Part shown: piece by piece, positions 35,999 to 45,300 of the stretch
Layout: each line of letters starts with the position of its first letter
How positions within the stretch are numbered: the first letter of the stretch is position 1
Source of the DNA: Hyphomicrobiaceae bacterium
GTDB lineage: Bacteria > Pseudomonadota > Alphaproteobacteria > Rhizobiales > Hyphomicrobiaceae
Assembly: GCA_016793635.1 (NCBI GenBank)
Contig: JAEUMD010000014.1
Span: forward strand, 1-64,000
Direction: 5' to 3'
DNA length: 64,000 nucleotides
Notes under the pieces: generated by a model
Seen by the model: only the letters and a program-made list of their open reading frames with translations
What the model was told of the DNA's origin: nothing
The model's database searches: none
Program-made: the position numbers and the translations under genes

Positions 35999-36521
35999 TG
36001 CCCGCTCCCCCACCGTCCGACGAGCGAGACCGCCCACCAAAGCGCGCCTTGGCCCGCTTCAGCCCGAAGAAGGCCGGGCCAGACCGGTGCAGGCCGCAGA
36101 TCACCGCAGCGACTTTCGTGAGGGACTTGTAACACTGGCCGAGGTACTCGAAGCCGTCGTCGAGAACGAGGACCGTATGCGTTGTCCCACCCCATTCGCG
36201 CACGAGCTTGGTTCCGGGTTTGAGCGACGGATACGGCTCACGCGACTGTCCCTCCGGATTCTCGAGCGCGCGTGCCAGCGTCGTCAGTCGGCGCAGCGTC
36301 GATTTGCTCAGGCCCCCGAAGGCGTGCTCCTGGATCTTGTAGGCAATCGCGCGGATGAGCATGTCGCGGCTCAGTCCCCGTGGCGGCGGCACGCGATAGT
36401 GTCGCCGCCATGCGACACGAAGCTGTTCGGGCGCGAGTTCCATGAGGGCAGAAAGCTGAGCGTCGATGTCCGTGGCTTGCACGGCCGCTCCGGGCTGTTG
36501 GGCGGTAGCGTTCTTGTTCAT
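35991..36521 (-). CDS. DUF2924 domain protein, recombinase-associated
   Basis: The 176-residue product matches DUF2924: a helical N-terminal half (LSALMELAPEQLRVAWRRHY, RDMLIRAIAYKIQEHAFGG) and the C-terminal signature VREWGGTTHTVLVLDDGFEYLGQCYKSL, ending in SGPAFFGL. Function is unknown; the domain occurs mostly beside serine recombinases. The gene overlaps the recombinase at one end and the DUF3489 gene by 4 bp at the other, so all three are translated from one message. Confidence 0.9.
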   Translation of the reverse strand: MNKNATAQQPGAAVQATDIDAQLSALMELAPEQLRVAWRRHYRVPPPRGLSRDMLIRAIAYKIQEHAFGGLSKSTLRRLTTLARALENPEGQSREPYPSLKPGTKLVREWGGTTHTVLVLDDGFEYLGQCYKSLTKVAAVICGLHRSGPAFFGLKRAKARFGGRSRSSDGGGAGNG

Positions 36522-36889
36522 CGTCTGCGCGCTCCCGCTTCGACAACGCGATAGCGGCGAAGGTCGCCGTCCGCCTTCGACGAAACGAGCGTGAGGCCGA
36601 GCTTCTTCTTGACGGTGCCAGCGAGAAATCCCCGGATACTGTGGGTCTGCCAGCCGGTCGCCGATTTCAGGTCTTCGATGGTCGCGCCGTCAGACCGTGC
36701 CAGAAGCCTCAGGCAGGCGTTCTGTTTCGTTGCGCGCTGCGACGGTCCATTGGACGGAACTGGCGGCGTTGGCGCGACCGCGCGAGCTGATCCTGGCCGT
36801 CGCACGTTGCGCGTCACGCGCTTCTTGGTCGGGTCTGGCGATGGCTTCGTGTTGGACTGGGCAACGTTGGGGGGGCGGGATTTGGCCAT
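36518..36889 (-). CDS. DUF3489 domain protein, recombinase-associated
   Basis: A 123-residue basic protein with a Pro/Arg/Thr-rich N-terminal half and a C-terminal winged-helix-like DUF3489 domain (TKQNACLRLLARSDGATIED ... TGWQTHSIRGFLAGTVKKKLGL). The domain resembles small DNA-binding folds, so it may regulate or assist the recombinase. The ATG giving MAKSRPPNV was chosen because the frame upstream lacks any family similarity. First gene of the three-gene recombinase operon. Confidence 0.85.
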   Translation of the reverse strand: MAKSRPPNVAQSNTKPSPDPTKKRVTRNVRRPGSARAVAPTPPVPSNGPSQRATKQNACLRLLARSDGATIEDLKSATGWQTHSIRGFLAGTVKKKLGLTLVSSKADGDLRRYRVVEAGARRR

Positions 36890-37203
36890 ATGGTGCGGCT
36901 CCGGTTGATTGCGGCGCCGGAATTGGCGCTCGCACCACCCAAAGCCCCGCGTTTCGCGAGGCGAGCCGTTGTACTGTCGTCGCACTCTCTGGCGCCGACC
37001 ACACCCATAGCAATGCGTGCTTCCCGGCCGAAGTCGAATGGAAAGTGGCGGGCAGCGCCACACAAACCGCACCGGCGCGGTTGTCGGGTAATGGCGGCCC
37101 AAGGGGGCTGGCGACGGGCCGGCAATGTCCTCATCAAGGCATACCCGGATATGACCGCCAAGGCTCCGGAATACCGCCGATCTCTCCGTATCTGAGGCGC
37201 GGC
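36890..37203. other. 314-bp stretch between the recombinase operon and the metal-resistance region
   Basis: It should contain the promoter of the DUF3489-DUF2924-recombinase operon. No gene, repeat or terminator could be identified. It marks the junction between the recombinase module and the first metal gene. Confidence 0.4.
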
Positions 37204-37686
37204 TTATATTGGCTCCGTTCCACGGTAGCGGCCGAAGCTGTGCTGCCAGCCCGGGCCAAACAGAAAGACCTCGTAGGCTTCCGACGTCCCACCCTCCATG
37301 CCAGGTGAGCCGCTTGGCATGCCCGGCACGGCAAGTCCCTTGGCCTCTGGTCGTTCCACGAGCAGTCTCTCGATGGCGTGGAGCGGCACGTGCCCTTCGA
37401 GCACATAGCCCTCCAGTTCCGCCGTATGGCAGGAGGCGAGGTTGCCCGGGACACCGAGCCGCCGCTTCACCGCCTCCACCGCAGGCGTCTCGACCATGGT
37501 CACGCCAAAGCCCGCGCGCTCGAGATGCCTGGCCCAGGCCGTGCAGCAGCCGCAGTTCGGATCTTTGTGGACAACGACTAGCAAACGCCTCTGGGATCGC
37601 GCAGGCGAAAGGAAGCCCGCATTGGTAGCCAGAGCGATCAAGCCGAGTGTGGCGCGCCGCGACATGGTCTTGCCGATCGAAATCAT
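37204..37686 (-). CDS. DUF411 family periplasmic metal-binding protein
   Basis: A 160-residue protein with a twin-arginine-like N terminus (MSRRATLGLIALATNAG) and a DUF411 core: VVVHKDPNCGCCTAWARHL contains the CGCC metal- or redox-active motif, followed by NLASCHTAELEGYVLEGHVP and the C-terminal GMPSGSPGME. Members are found in copper and silver resistance loci and probably bind Cu in the periplasm. AGAGGAG eight bases upstream of the ATG at 37686 fixes the start. It is the leftmost gene of the metal-resistance region, 25 bp downstream of a membrane-protein gene on the same strand. Confidence 0.9.
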   Translation of the reverse strand: MISIGKTMSRRATLGLIALATNAGFLSPARSQRRLLVVVHKDPNCGCCTAWARHLERAGFGVTMVETPAVEAVKRRLGVPGNLASCHTAELEGYVLEGHVPLHAIERLLVERPEAKGLAVPGMPSGSPGMEGGTSEAYEVFLFGPGWQHSFGRYRGTEPI

Positions 37687-37711
37687 GGTCGAATGCTCCT
37701 CTGATGTGAGC

Positions 37712-38188
37712 TTATCGCTGATGTCTCTCCACCGCATCGACCGTCAGTTTGCTCAGCCGGAGGCCGAACCAGTTGAGAATGACGACATCGATGAGCGTTG
37801 CGAGCGCGGCCTGTGCCATGACGATGACTTGGAACACGTTGAGCGGATGGCTCCCGCGCATCCATTCGAACATCGCAAAGCCGACAACGAACAACGGCAA
37901 CAATGACACCAAAATGCCGATCATCGAATGCACGACGCCTCGGCGCGGCTGAGCCAGCACGGATCGCGCCTGCAAGGCCACATAGACGAGGGCGATGACC
38001 CCGACCCAGAACACGTGCCGCATGGCCTCGTCCGTAGTCTGTACGTTGGGCGTGTGCCCCCACCACAGCATCCACCATAGCAGGACGGACAGCACGACGG
38101 GCGCGCCATGTGCCCCGACGAACTCAATCATTGAGCGGGCGGTGGCACCCGATGCCGGCCGGTGTGCATGTGAGCCTGGCATTGTCAC
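37712..38188 (-). CDS. Four-segment membrane protein of the copper block, function unknown
   Basis: A 158-residue protein with four hydrophobic segments (APVVLSVLLWWMLWWG, FWVGVIALVYVALQA, IGILVSLLPLFVVGFAMFEW, VFQVIVMAQAALATLIDVVIL) and a His-containing N terminus (GSHAHRPASG). A GTG start with GGGGAG eight bases upstream fits better than the ATG two codons later. No family was recognised. It sits between the methyltransferase-like and DUF411 genes on the same strand, so it is likely part of the copper operon. Confidence 0.7.
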   Translation of the reverse strand: MTMPGSHAHRPASGATARSMIEFVGAHGAPVVLSVLLWWMLWWGHTPNVQTTDEAMRHVFWVGVIALVYVALQARSVLAQPRRGVVHSMIGILVSLLPLFVVGFAMFEWMRGSHPLNVFQVIVMAQAALATLIDVVILNWFGLRLSKLTVDAVERHQR

Positions 38189-38266
38189 GACAGTCGCTCC
38201 CCTTCTGGATTGACCGCACTCAGCGGTTCGGTTGTGCGCTTGCTGCGCTCGAGTGAATGATACTCC

Positions 38267-38941
38267 CTACCGGCCATTGGGCGTCTCGTTCGACTCCCTG
38301 CCGGAGATCCGGCCGAGCCTCGGAATGAATCCGGGCACGTCCCTGGCATAGGCGCGATAGGCCGCGCCGAACGTCGCAATCGCATCCTGCTCCTCGCTTC
38401 GTGCCAGGCGGACATACATCCAGGTCAGCACGGGGAACATCGCCAGCGTCAGCAACGTCGGCCACTGCAGCAGGAAGCCGAACATCACGACAATGAAGCC
38501 GACATACTGCGGGTGGCGCACGTAGGAGTAAGGCCCGGTCGTTGCCAGCGCGCCCTTGCGCTGCGCATCGTAGAGCACGCGCCAGGATGCCGAGATGACC
38601 AGGAAGCCCATGATGATGAGCACATTGCTCAGCACGTGAAACGGTCCAAAATGCGGGTTCGCCTTCCACCCAAGCAACATCTCGAGCAGGTGGCCTGCGT
38701 CATGCGAGAACCAATCGACGTTCGGATAGCGCGACTGCAGCCAGCCCGACAGGAAGTAGATCGTGAGCGGAAAGCCGTACATCTCAGCGAACAGCGCGAC
38801 GAGGAAGGCGCTGAAGGCGCTGAACGAGCGCCAGTCCCGCGGGGTCTGCGGCTTGAAGAAGGTGAATGCGAACATGATGAAGATCGCCGAGTTGATCAGC
38901 ACGAGGCCCCACAGGCCATAGGCTGGGGTGTCTTGTGTCAT
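38267..38941 (-). CDS. Isoprenylcysteine methyltransferase-like (PEMT/ICMT) membrane protein
   Basis: A 224-residue polytopic protein with the ICMT/PEMT signature TGPYSYVRHPQYVGFI and the later acidic motif RLARSEEQDAIATFG...YRAYARDVPGFIP, which bind SAM at the membrane face. Similar genes are frequent beside copper P-type ATPases in proteobacteria, but their substrate is unknown. GGGAGG upstream and a 4-bp ATGA overlap with the DUF2933 gene show translational coupling. Confidence 0.85.
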   Translation of the reverse strand: MTQDTPAYGLWGLVLINSAIFIMFAFTFFKPQTPRDWRSFSAFSAFLVALFAEMYGFPLTIYFLSGWLQSRYPNVDWFSHDAGHLLEMLLGWKANPHFGPFHVLSNVLIIMGFLVISASWRVLYDAQRKGALATTGPYSYVRHPQYVGFIVVMFGFLLQWPTLLTLAMFPVLTWMYVRLARSEEQDAIATFGAAYRAYARDVPGFIPRLGRISGRESNETPNGR

Positions 38942-39213
38942 GGGTTGCCTCCCTCACGCTCGCCCGTCTTGCGGTTCGTCGTGCCGCCGCCGTGATGATG
39001 CCCGCCGTGTCCGCCATGCATGAAGATGTGCATCAGCGGGCAGGCGAGGACGAACAAGTACGGGATGACGCCGAGAATGTGGACCTTGTGTTCCTCCCAC
39101 AGGAGAACGATCGCGATGGCCGTGAACCCGAGAAAGACGAGGAACACCCTCGAGGTCCAGAAGCTGCCTTGGGAGCCGTCATGGCGCGTGTGTTGCGAGT
39201 GGTTGTGTGTCAT
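38938..39213 (-). CDS. DUF2933 family small membrane protein
   Basis: A 91-residue protein with an N-terminal His-containing stretch (THNHSQHTRHDG), two hydrophobic segments (FLVFLGFTAIAIVLLW and VIPYLFVLACPLMHIFM) and a His/Gly-rich end (HGGHGGHHHGGG) that could bind copper. The CPLMH motif in the second segment is characteristic of DUF2933. GGGAGGG eight bases upstream fixes the start. It is found beside copper ATPase and cupredoxin genes here. Confidence 0.85.
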   Translation of the reverse strand: MTHNHSQHTRHDGSQGSFWTSRVFLVFLGFTAIAIVLLWEEHKVHILGVIPYLFVLACPLMHIFMHGGHGGHHHGGGTTNRKTGEREGGNP

Positions 39214-39227
39214 TGAGGTGCCCTCCC

Positions 39228-39605
39228 CTATTCGACGATGAGACGGCCGCGAAACATCCCCATGGGACATGCGAAGGCGTATTCGCCGGGCTCCTTGGGA
39301 AAGAACTCGACAGCGACGGTCTCGCCGGTCGGTAGCTCGGCGCTCTTGTTGAAGTCGGCGAACACGACCTTGTCCGAGCACGAAGCGGTTTCCTCGCGCC
39401 GGAAATTGAGCCGGACGGGCTTGCCGTGCCGGACGATGATCGTGTCGGGCGTGTAGCCGCCCTTGACCAGAATCATCGCTTCCTGATAGCCGCCGGAAAC
39501 CTCCGCCGCGCGCGCTCCGGCCGTGCGTTTGAGCCAGAAGAACCAGACGATGAACGCGACGAGTGAGAGACCGAGAACGAGGACCAACCAGCGATCGGCA
39601 GTCAT
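39228..39605 (-). CDS. Membrane-anchored cupredoxin-domain protein
   Basis: A 125-residue protein with one N-terminal membrane segment ([19 protein letters not shown]) and a cupredoxin domain of the EfeO/CopM-like type (about 40-125). The type-1 copper ligand loop is near the end: [17 protein letters not shown], with Cys and Met ligands but no His in the usual C-x-x-H position. It probably binds periplasmic copper delivered by the P-type ATPase, whose gene overlaps its start by 4 bp. Confidence 0.85.
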   Translation of the reverse strand: MTADRWLVLVLGLSLVAFIVWFFWLKRTAGARAAEVSGGYQEAMILVKGGYTPDTIIVRHGKPVRLNFRREETASCSDKVVFADFNKSAELPTGETVAVEFFPKEPGEYAFACPMGMFRGRLIVE

Positions 39606-42139
39606 GACGCATTCCTCCCCGGCTCGAAATAGCGGAGCCGATTGGCGTTGGTGACGACGGTGACGGAGCTGAAGGCCATCGCAGCTGCCGCGATCAGCGG
39701 TGACAGCAGGAGACCCAAGAACGGGTAGAGTGCGCCCATCGCAACAGGGATGCCGAGCACGTTGTAGCCGAACGCGCCGATGAGGTTCTGGCGCACGTTG
39801 CGCATCGTCGCCTTGCTGATCGCGATCGCCGTTACGACACCGGTGAGGCTGCCCTTGATCAGCGTAATGTCGCTCGCCTCGATGGCGACATCGGTGCCGG
39901 TACCGATGGCAAAGCCGACGTCCGCCTGTGCGAGGGCTGGCGCATCATTGATGCCATCGCCGACCATGCCTATATTTCTGCCCTCGAGCTGCAGTTTCTG
40001 CACCTCGTGCGCTTTGTCCTGCGGAAGCACGTCGGCCAGCACTCGGTCGATGCCGACCTGGCGCGCGATGGCCTTGGCGGTGCGCTCGTTGTCGCCGGTC
40101 AACATCACGACTTCGAGCCCGAGCGCTTTCAACTGCTCGATGGCCACTTTGGAGTCCGGCTTCACCGTATCGGCGACCGCGACGAGACCGAGCGCCTTGC
40201 CGTCGGACGCGATGTACATCGGCGTCTTGCCTTCGCCCGCCAGGCGCTCCCAATCGCTCGTGAGATGGTCGATGCCGATGCCGCGATCCCGCATCAGCTT
40301 GGCATTGCCAAGCAGGATAGCGCGATCTTCGATGCGTCCGCCGACGCCATGGCCCGGAATGGCCCCAAAGTCCTTCGCCTCGACGAGCGCGAGATTGCGC
40401 GCCTCGGCGCCCTTGACGATCGCTTCACCTAGAGGGTGCTCGGAGCCGCGCTCAAGCGATGCCGCGAGCCGTAGCACGGTCTCCTCGTCGCTACCCTTGG
40501 CGACCACGTCCGTCAGCGAAGGCTCGCCGCGCGTGATCGTCCCGGTCTTGTCGAGAATCACAGCGTTGAGCTTCTCGGCGCTTTGCAGCGCATCACCGGA
40601 ACGGATCAAGATGCCGTTTTCCGCCCCCTTGCCGATGCCGACGGTCAGCGACGTCGGTGTCGCCAGGCCGAGCGCGCAGGGGCACGCGATGATGAGCGTC
40701 GTGACCAGCACGATGGTCGCATAGACAAGCCGCGGCTCGGGGCCGACGAGATACCAAATGACGAAAGCGGCGATGGCGAGGATCATCACAGCCGGCACGA
40801 AGTAGCCCGAAACCGCATCCACAACACGCTGGATGGGGGCCTTCGAGCCCTGCGCGTCCTTGACCAGGCGGATGATGCTGGCGAGCGCCGTGTCCTTGCC
40901 GACCTTGGTCGCATTGAACTTGAAGCTGCCGGTCTTGTTGAGCGTTCCGCCGATGACCTCGTTGCCAACCCCCTTCTCCACGGGAAGCGACTCGCCCGTG
41001 ATCATCGATTCGTCGATCGCGCTCGACCCCTCCAGAATTTCCCCGTCGACCGCGACCTTGTCGCCGGGCTTGACCACCAGCACATCGCCAACGAGTACTT
41101 CCTCAACCGGGATCTCGATCTCCTTACCGTCGCGCCAGACGCGCGCGGTCTTGGCCTGCAGACCGATCAGCTTCTTGATCGCCTCTGAGGTGCGGCCCTT
41201 GGCCTTGATCTCAAGCGCCAAGCCGAGCACCACGAGCGCGACCACGACCGTCGTCACATCCCAGAACACCTCGGCGAGCCGCATGTCGGGAAACAGCCGC
41301 GGAAAAGCCACCGCAACGATCGAATAGAGATAGGCCGCGCTGATGCCGATCGCGATCAGCGTGTGCATATTGGCGGCGCGATGCTTCAATGCATCCCACA
41401 TGCCGGTGAAGAACTGCGAGCCCGACCAGACGAGCACGGGAAGGCTGATGACGCCGAGCAGCGCCCAGACCACGCGCCGCGTACCGCTTCCCATCGGCAT
41501 CCAGTCCCGCAAACCGGGAATGAGATCCGGATAGCTGAAAAGCATCACCGGAACCGAGATCGCCGCCGCGAACCAGAACTTGCGCATCAACAGGTCGTAC
41601 TCGGCCGCGCTTGCGGCCTCCTCGGCGCTCAGTGGCTCAGCATCGGCAGCGTGCTTCGGCTCAGAGACGCGATAGCCGGCGCGCCCGATCGCGGCCTTCA
41701 GGGCATCCATCGATGTCCGCTCCGGCTGGTACTCGATGTCGACAGCGTTGGTGAGCGTGCTCGCCTCCGCCTTGACGACACCTGGCATCATCTTGAGCTC
41801 AAGCTCGATGCGCAGCACGCATGAGCTGCAATGCATGTTCGCGATCGGCAATCGCGTCTTGGCCGTTCCACAGGCATATCCCGCACGCCGGATGGCTTGC
41901 ACCAGGTCGGCCACCTTGGCTGCCGCCGGATCAAATCCGACATGCGCGTTCCCGGTTGCCAGGTTGACGCGCGCATGTCGCACACCAAGCACGGCCAACA
42001 ATGCCTTCTCCACGGCCGGCGGACAGTGAGCGCAGGTCATGCCGCCAATCCGCAGCGTGATGTGCTCCGACTTCGCCGGGGCGCCCGCCCGCTCGCCTTC
42101 GTCGCTCCGGCCTGCGAGCCTCAATTTCGTTTCCGTCAT
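39602..42139 (-). CDS. copA: Copper-translocating P1B-type ATPase
   Basis: An 845-residue inner-membrane pump exporting Cu(I)/Ag(I) to the periplasm. Two N-terminal metal-binding domains carry GMTCAHC (C36, C39) and NMHCSSC (C104, C107). The membrane metal site is [10 protein letters not shown] (about residue 484), the phosphorylated Asp is in [10 protein letters not shown] (about 530), and the hinge is [14 protein letters not shown]. Length and order are those of CopA. The gene starts a four-gene overlapping block (cupredoxin, DUF2933, methyltransferase-like). A strong AGGAG lies upstream of the ATG. Confidence 0.97.
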   Translation of the reverse strand: MTETKLRLAGRSDEGERAGAPAKSEHITLRIGGMTCAHCPPAVEKALLAVLGVRHARVNLATGNAHVGFDPAAAKVADLVQAIRRAGYACGTAKTRLPIANMHCSSCVLRIELELKMMPGVVKAEASTLTNAVDIEYQPERTSMDALKAAIGRAGYRVSEPKHAADAEPLSAEEAASAAEYDLLMRKFWFAAAISVPVMLFSYPDLIPGLRDWMPMGSGTRRVVWALLGVISLPVLVWSGSQFFTGMWDALKHRAANMHTLIAIGISAAYLYSIVAVAFPRLFPDMRLAEVFWDVTTVVVALVVLGLALEIKAKGRTSEAIKKLIGLQAKTARVWRDGKEIEIPVEEVLVGDVLVVKPGDKVAVDGEILEGSSAIDESMITGESLPVEKGVGNEVIGGTLNKTGSFKFNATKVGKDTALASIIRLVKDAQGSKAPIQRVVDAVSGYFVPAVMILAIAAFVIWYLVGPEPRLVYATIVLVTTLIIACPCALGLATPTSLTVGIGKGAENGILIRSGDALQSAEKLNAVILDKTGTITRGEPSLTDVVAKGSDEETVLRLAASLERGSEHPLGEAIVKGAEARNLALVEAKDFGAIPGHGVGGRIEDRAILLGNAKLMRDRGIGIDHLTSDWERLAGEGKTPMYIASDGKALGLVAVADTVKPDSKVAIEQLKALGLEVVMLTGDNERTAKAIARQVGIDRVLADVLPQDKAHEVQKLQLEGRNIGMVGDGINDAPALAQADVGFAIGTGTDVAIEASDITLIKGSLTGVVTAIAISKATMRNVRQNLIGAFGYNVLGIPVAMGALYPFLGLLLSPLIAAAAMAFSSVTVVTNANRLRYFEPGRNAS

Positions 42140-42238
42140 TCGGGGCTCCTTACCTGGCCTCTGCCGTCAATCGTCCTCAGAATATGCACGGATCGCTCGG
42201 CCGATAATGGTCGGCGAGAAAGCACCTCCGTGACGCCG

Positions 42239-43021
42239 TCAGTGCAGAACCATGCCGCCGATATGAAATCCCGCATCAGCGTGGATAATCTCGCCTGTGA
42301 TCGATGCCGCGTAGTCTGAGGCGAGCACGACGGCGACCTTGCCGACCTCACAGGCGTCAACCGTGCGGCGCAAAGGGGCTTTGGCGGCCGCCCCAGCCAG
42401 CAATTCGTCGAAATGCTCGATGCCCGATGCCGCTCGTGTCTTTATCGGACCTGCCGAGATGGCATTGACGCGAATACCCTTCGGACCGAGCTCATGAGCG
42501 AGATAGCGAACCGAGGCTTCGAGCGCGGCCTTGACGGGGCCCATGACGTTGTAGTGATCGACGACTTTTTCGGCACCGTAATAGCTGAGCGTCAAGAGGT
42601 TGCCGCCCGTCTCCATCAGCGGCTCGGCCAGCTTTGCCATCCGAATGAAGGAATGACAGGAGACCTGCATGGATTCCGCAAATCCCTCCGCCGAGCAATC
42701 GACAAGCCGTCCATGCAGGTCCGTCTTGCGCGCCCAGGCAATAGCGTGAAACACGACATCGACACGGCCCCATTGGGTCTTCGCCCGCTCGAACACAGCC
42801 TCGAGTTCGCCGGGCGTCGAAACGTTGCAGTTTTCCAGGAACGCCGCGCCAAGCTCGACCGCCAACGGCTCCACGAAAGCCTTGGCCTTGTCGTTGAGAT
42901 AGGTAAGTCCGAGTTCGGCACCGGCGGCGCGCAAGTGCTTCGCGGCCCACCATGCCAGGCTGTCGCGGTTCGCCACGCCGAATACGAGCGCCTTGCGGCC
43001 TCTCAGATCGACGATCTCCAT
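42239..43021 (-). CDS. fabI: Enoyl-[acyl-carrier-protein] reductase (NADH), FabI type
   Basis: A 260-residue short-chain dehydrogenase fold enzyme that reduces enoyl-ACP in the last step of each fatty-acid elongation cycle. The N terminus LVFGVANRDSLAWW is the FabI cofactor motif, and the active-site YNVMGPVK gives the Y-x6-K catalytic pair (Y157, K164), with SYYGAEKV before it. GGAGGA seven bases upstream fixes the start. Its place between copA and a DUF3141 gene inside a metal block suggests an extra copy acting with DUF3141 rather than the housekeeping one; this is inference. Confidence 0.93.
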   Translation of the reverse strand: MEIVDLRGRKALVFGVANRDSLAWWAAKHLRAAGAELGLTYLNDKAKAFVEPLAVELGAAFLENCNVSTPGELEAVFERAKTQWGRVDVVFHAIAWARKTDLHGRLVDCSAEGFAESMQVSCHSFIRMAKLAEPLMETGGNLLTLSYYGAEKVVDHYNVMGPVKAALEASVRYLAHELGPKGIRVNAISAGPIKTRAASGIEHFDELLAGAAAKAPLRRTVDACEVGKVAVVLASDYAASITGEIIHADAGFHIGGMVLH

Positions 43022-43148
43022 AGTCTCATCCTCCGTGGTCGTTGCCGCCGGCCAACAGGCGGCCGAAACATAAGTGAGCGTCGCATGGGGTCGTGATGCC
43101 TCGCTAACCCCGGCGTGCCGAGACGCGCTGCGCCGATCGTACTTGGCA

Positions 43149-44975
43149 TTATTTCCGCGCATCCTGGTCTCCGAAAACGATCTCAAAAGCCCGCTCAAGA
43201 GCCGCGTCCCGGATGCGGCGAACAGTCTCCCATAACGCAGAGATCTCCTCGATCTGCCGGCGTTCCTGTGCGAGCAGCGGGTGCTCGTCAGGCAGCGGAT
43301 GTCGGGAACTGGAGACGGCATCGGCGAGCACCTCAAACACTCCCATCCACGGAAGGATGCGCTCCGAAAACACGTAGCGGTTCGCGCGCATCGGATGCAG
43401 CCATTTGAGAGCATCTGACATCCAGGGATTTGCCATGGCACACACCCAGGGGCTGACGAAGGCTCGATAGATGTTCTCGTTCATTTCCGAGATGTCGCGC
43501 ACGCGTTCGAAGCCGCGCGAGGCATATGCGAATTGAATGTCCTCGATCCGGCGGGGCTCGAACCGCACGACATACTGATGACGCTCGCAGTCAGGATCGC
43601 CGGTCGGATTGTCGATCTTCATCTCGTAGAGGCCCGGCACCAGCGCCTCGATGTCATCCAGATTCTCGAGGATGGCGCGATGCTCGAAACGAGCGACGCT
43701 CGCCGAGACGAAGATGCCGAGATGACCGACATGCGGGTTGGTCAGATAGACCACGCGCTGCCCCGCAGATCTCAGCTCGTCGGTCGTGGCGTAGATCGCC
43801 GGCAGCCAGCCGAGCGCCTGATGCGGCGGCGTGATATTGTCGCCGTAAGATGCGAAGATGACGAGCGGGCTGCGGATCTTCTTGAGATCGGCCACGCAGT
43901 GTTCATCGACGCGCACCTTTCCCTGTTCGAGTCGGTTGCCGACGAACAGGTTCTCGATGATCGCGACCATCTCCTCGCCGCTCAGACGGTAGAAGCCGCC
44001 CCACCAACGCTCAAAATCAAGAAACCTTGCCTGCTCCGTATCGATGCGCGTGAACAGGTTGGCGTACTTGTCCCAGATGGCGTTGCCCGGCTTCAGGCTC
44101 TCGAAGCTCTGCACCAGCCACGCGCCGTCGAATCGGTCCTCATTGAGGTCCGACAGGAAGTGCGTCAGCCACACCCCACCGACGAACCCGGCGGCGATGC
44201 GCATCGGATTGACGCCGGGCTCGCCCGCCCAGTAGGACAGCGGCGACCCATTCAGGACGATCGGTCCGGTCAAGCCATCGCAGTGCGCGGCGAGCATCGC
44301 TGCCGCCCATCCCGCTTGGCAATTGCCGTAGAGGATCGGCGCACAACCCCCGTGTCTCGCCGCCACCGCCTCGACAAACCGCCTCAGTGCGGCCAGCACA
44401 TCGGTGAGCGTCTGGCCCGGGCAAGGTTCGGGATAGAACACCACGAAATACACGGGATAACCCGTATGCAGCGCGATTCCGACCTCGGAATCCCGCTTGA
44501 AGCCGCCGATGCCGGGACCGTGGCCGGCGCGCGGATCAATGACGATGACGGGCGGCTTGGCCGGATCGACGCACGCCTCCCAGCAATCGTCGCCGACATC
44601 GGTGATACGCAAGAGCGAATAGTTGACCGGCTGCTCGAACGTCCGCGCATCAAGTATGAGTTCGTGTTTGAAATTGAGCAGCGGCGGCAAGCCGGCCTGC
44701 TCATGCTCCAACATGGCGTTCGCGCGCCGGCGCATCGTGTCGAAGAACAGAATCGTGCGCTCGAGCACATCGCGCTGGTAGTCGAGCAGATCGAACGCGG
44801 AAGGGTATGTGGTTGCGGCACGGCCGGCTCTCGACGGTCGACGCGCGTTCGCGTCACTTGCGCGGCTTGGCATGCTTGAAGGCGACGCGGCCTTGTCGCC
44901 TACGGGATTTGCCGATCGCTTACTCGGCTGGTCAACCCGAATGGATTTGATGCGCGACGTATGATCTTTACCCAT
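43149..44975 (-). CDS. DUF3141 alpha/beta-hydrolase-like protein (PhaC-related fold)
   Basis: A 608-residue protein of the DUF3141 family. A basic, disordered N terminus (about 1-55) precedes a PHA-synthase-like N-terminal helix (AFDLLDYQRDVLERTILFFD) and an alpha/beta-hydrolase core whose nucleophile position is a cysteine in YGNCQAGWAAA (C219), as in PhaC. The other expected residues lie near ASYGDNITPP and NPHVGHLGIF. Its substrate is unknown. Elsewhere such genes lie in clusters with phosphate acetyltransferase, acetate kinase and fabI; here only fabI remains next to it. AAAGGAG upstream supports the ATG at 44975. Confidence 0.88.
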   Translation of the reverse strand: MGKDHTSRIKSIRVDQPSKRSANPVGDKAASPSSMPSRASDANARRPSRAGRAATTYPSAFDLLDYQRDVLERTILFFDTMRRRANAMLEHEQAGLPPLLNFKHELILDARTFEQPVNYSLLRITDVGDDCWEACVDPAKPPVIVIDPRAGHGPGIGGFKRDSEVGIALHTGYPVYFVVFYPEPCPGQTLTDVLAALRRFVEAVAARHGGCAPILYGNCQAGWAAAMLAAHCDGLTGPIVLNGSPLSYWAGEPGVNPMRIAAGFVGGVWLTHFLSDLNEDRFDGAWLVQSFESLKPGNAIWDKYANLFTRIDTEQARFLDFERWWGGFYRLSGEEMVAIIENLFVGNRLEQGKVRVDEHCVADLKKIRSPLVIFASYGDNITPPHQALGWLPAIYATTDELRSAGQRVVYLTNPHVGHLGIFVSASVARFEHRAILENLDDIEALVPGLYEMKIDNPTGDPDCERHQYVVRFEPRRIEDIQFAYASRGFERVRDISEMNENIYRAFVSPWVCAMANPWMSDALKWLHPMRANRYVFSERILPWMGVFEVLADAVSSSRHPLPDEHPLLAQERRQIEEISALWETVRRIRDAALERAFEIVFGDQDARK

Positions 44976-45125
44976 TGCCCGCTCCTTTCGCCATCCCGCG
45001 AAAGTGTGGAATTGCCGGCCGAGCAGCAGCGCGGTGCACCAGCCGTAGTGCACGGACTCGGCGGGCCCGACCGGAATGCCGCGCGGCGTCGAACGCGCGA
45101 GGCCCGGAACGGAAAACTTGAGTCA

Positions 45126-45233
45126 TCACCGGAAGAACACGTATTTTACGAGCGCGGCAATGACGAGTGCGACGACGAGCACGCCGAGCAGATGCCCGGA
45201 ACCCATGCCCCACAATATTCCATCGTTCATCAT
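45126..45233 (-). CDS. 35-residue single-span membrane peptide
   Basis: A small frame beginning MMNDGILWGMGSGHLLG and ending in a hydrophobic helix (VLVVALVIAALVKYVFF) then R-stop. It has an excellent ribosome site (GAAGGAGGA about seven bases before the ATG) and lies between the multicopper oxidase and DUF3141 genes on the same strand. Small helices of this kind are common in metal-resistance operons. No function is known. Confidence 0.75.
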   Translation of the reverse strand: MMNDGILWGMGSGHLLGVLVVALVIAALVKYVFFR

Positions 45234-45300
45234 GGATCGTTCCTCCTTCGTATCGGACATGACCTTCGACGCTCGTCCGAACCCAAGCGCTGAAGGCGCC

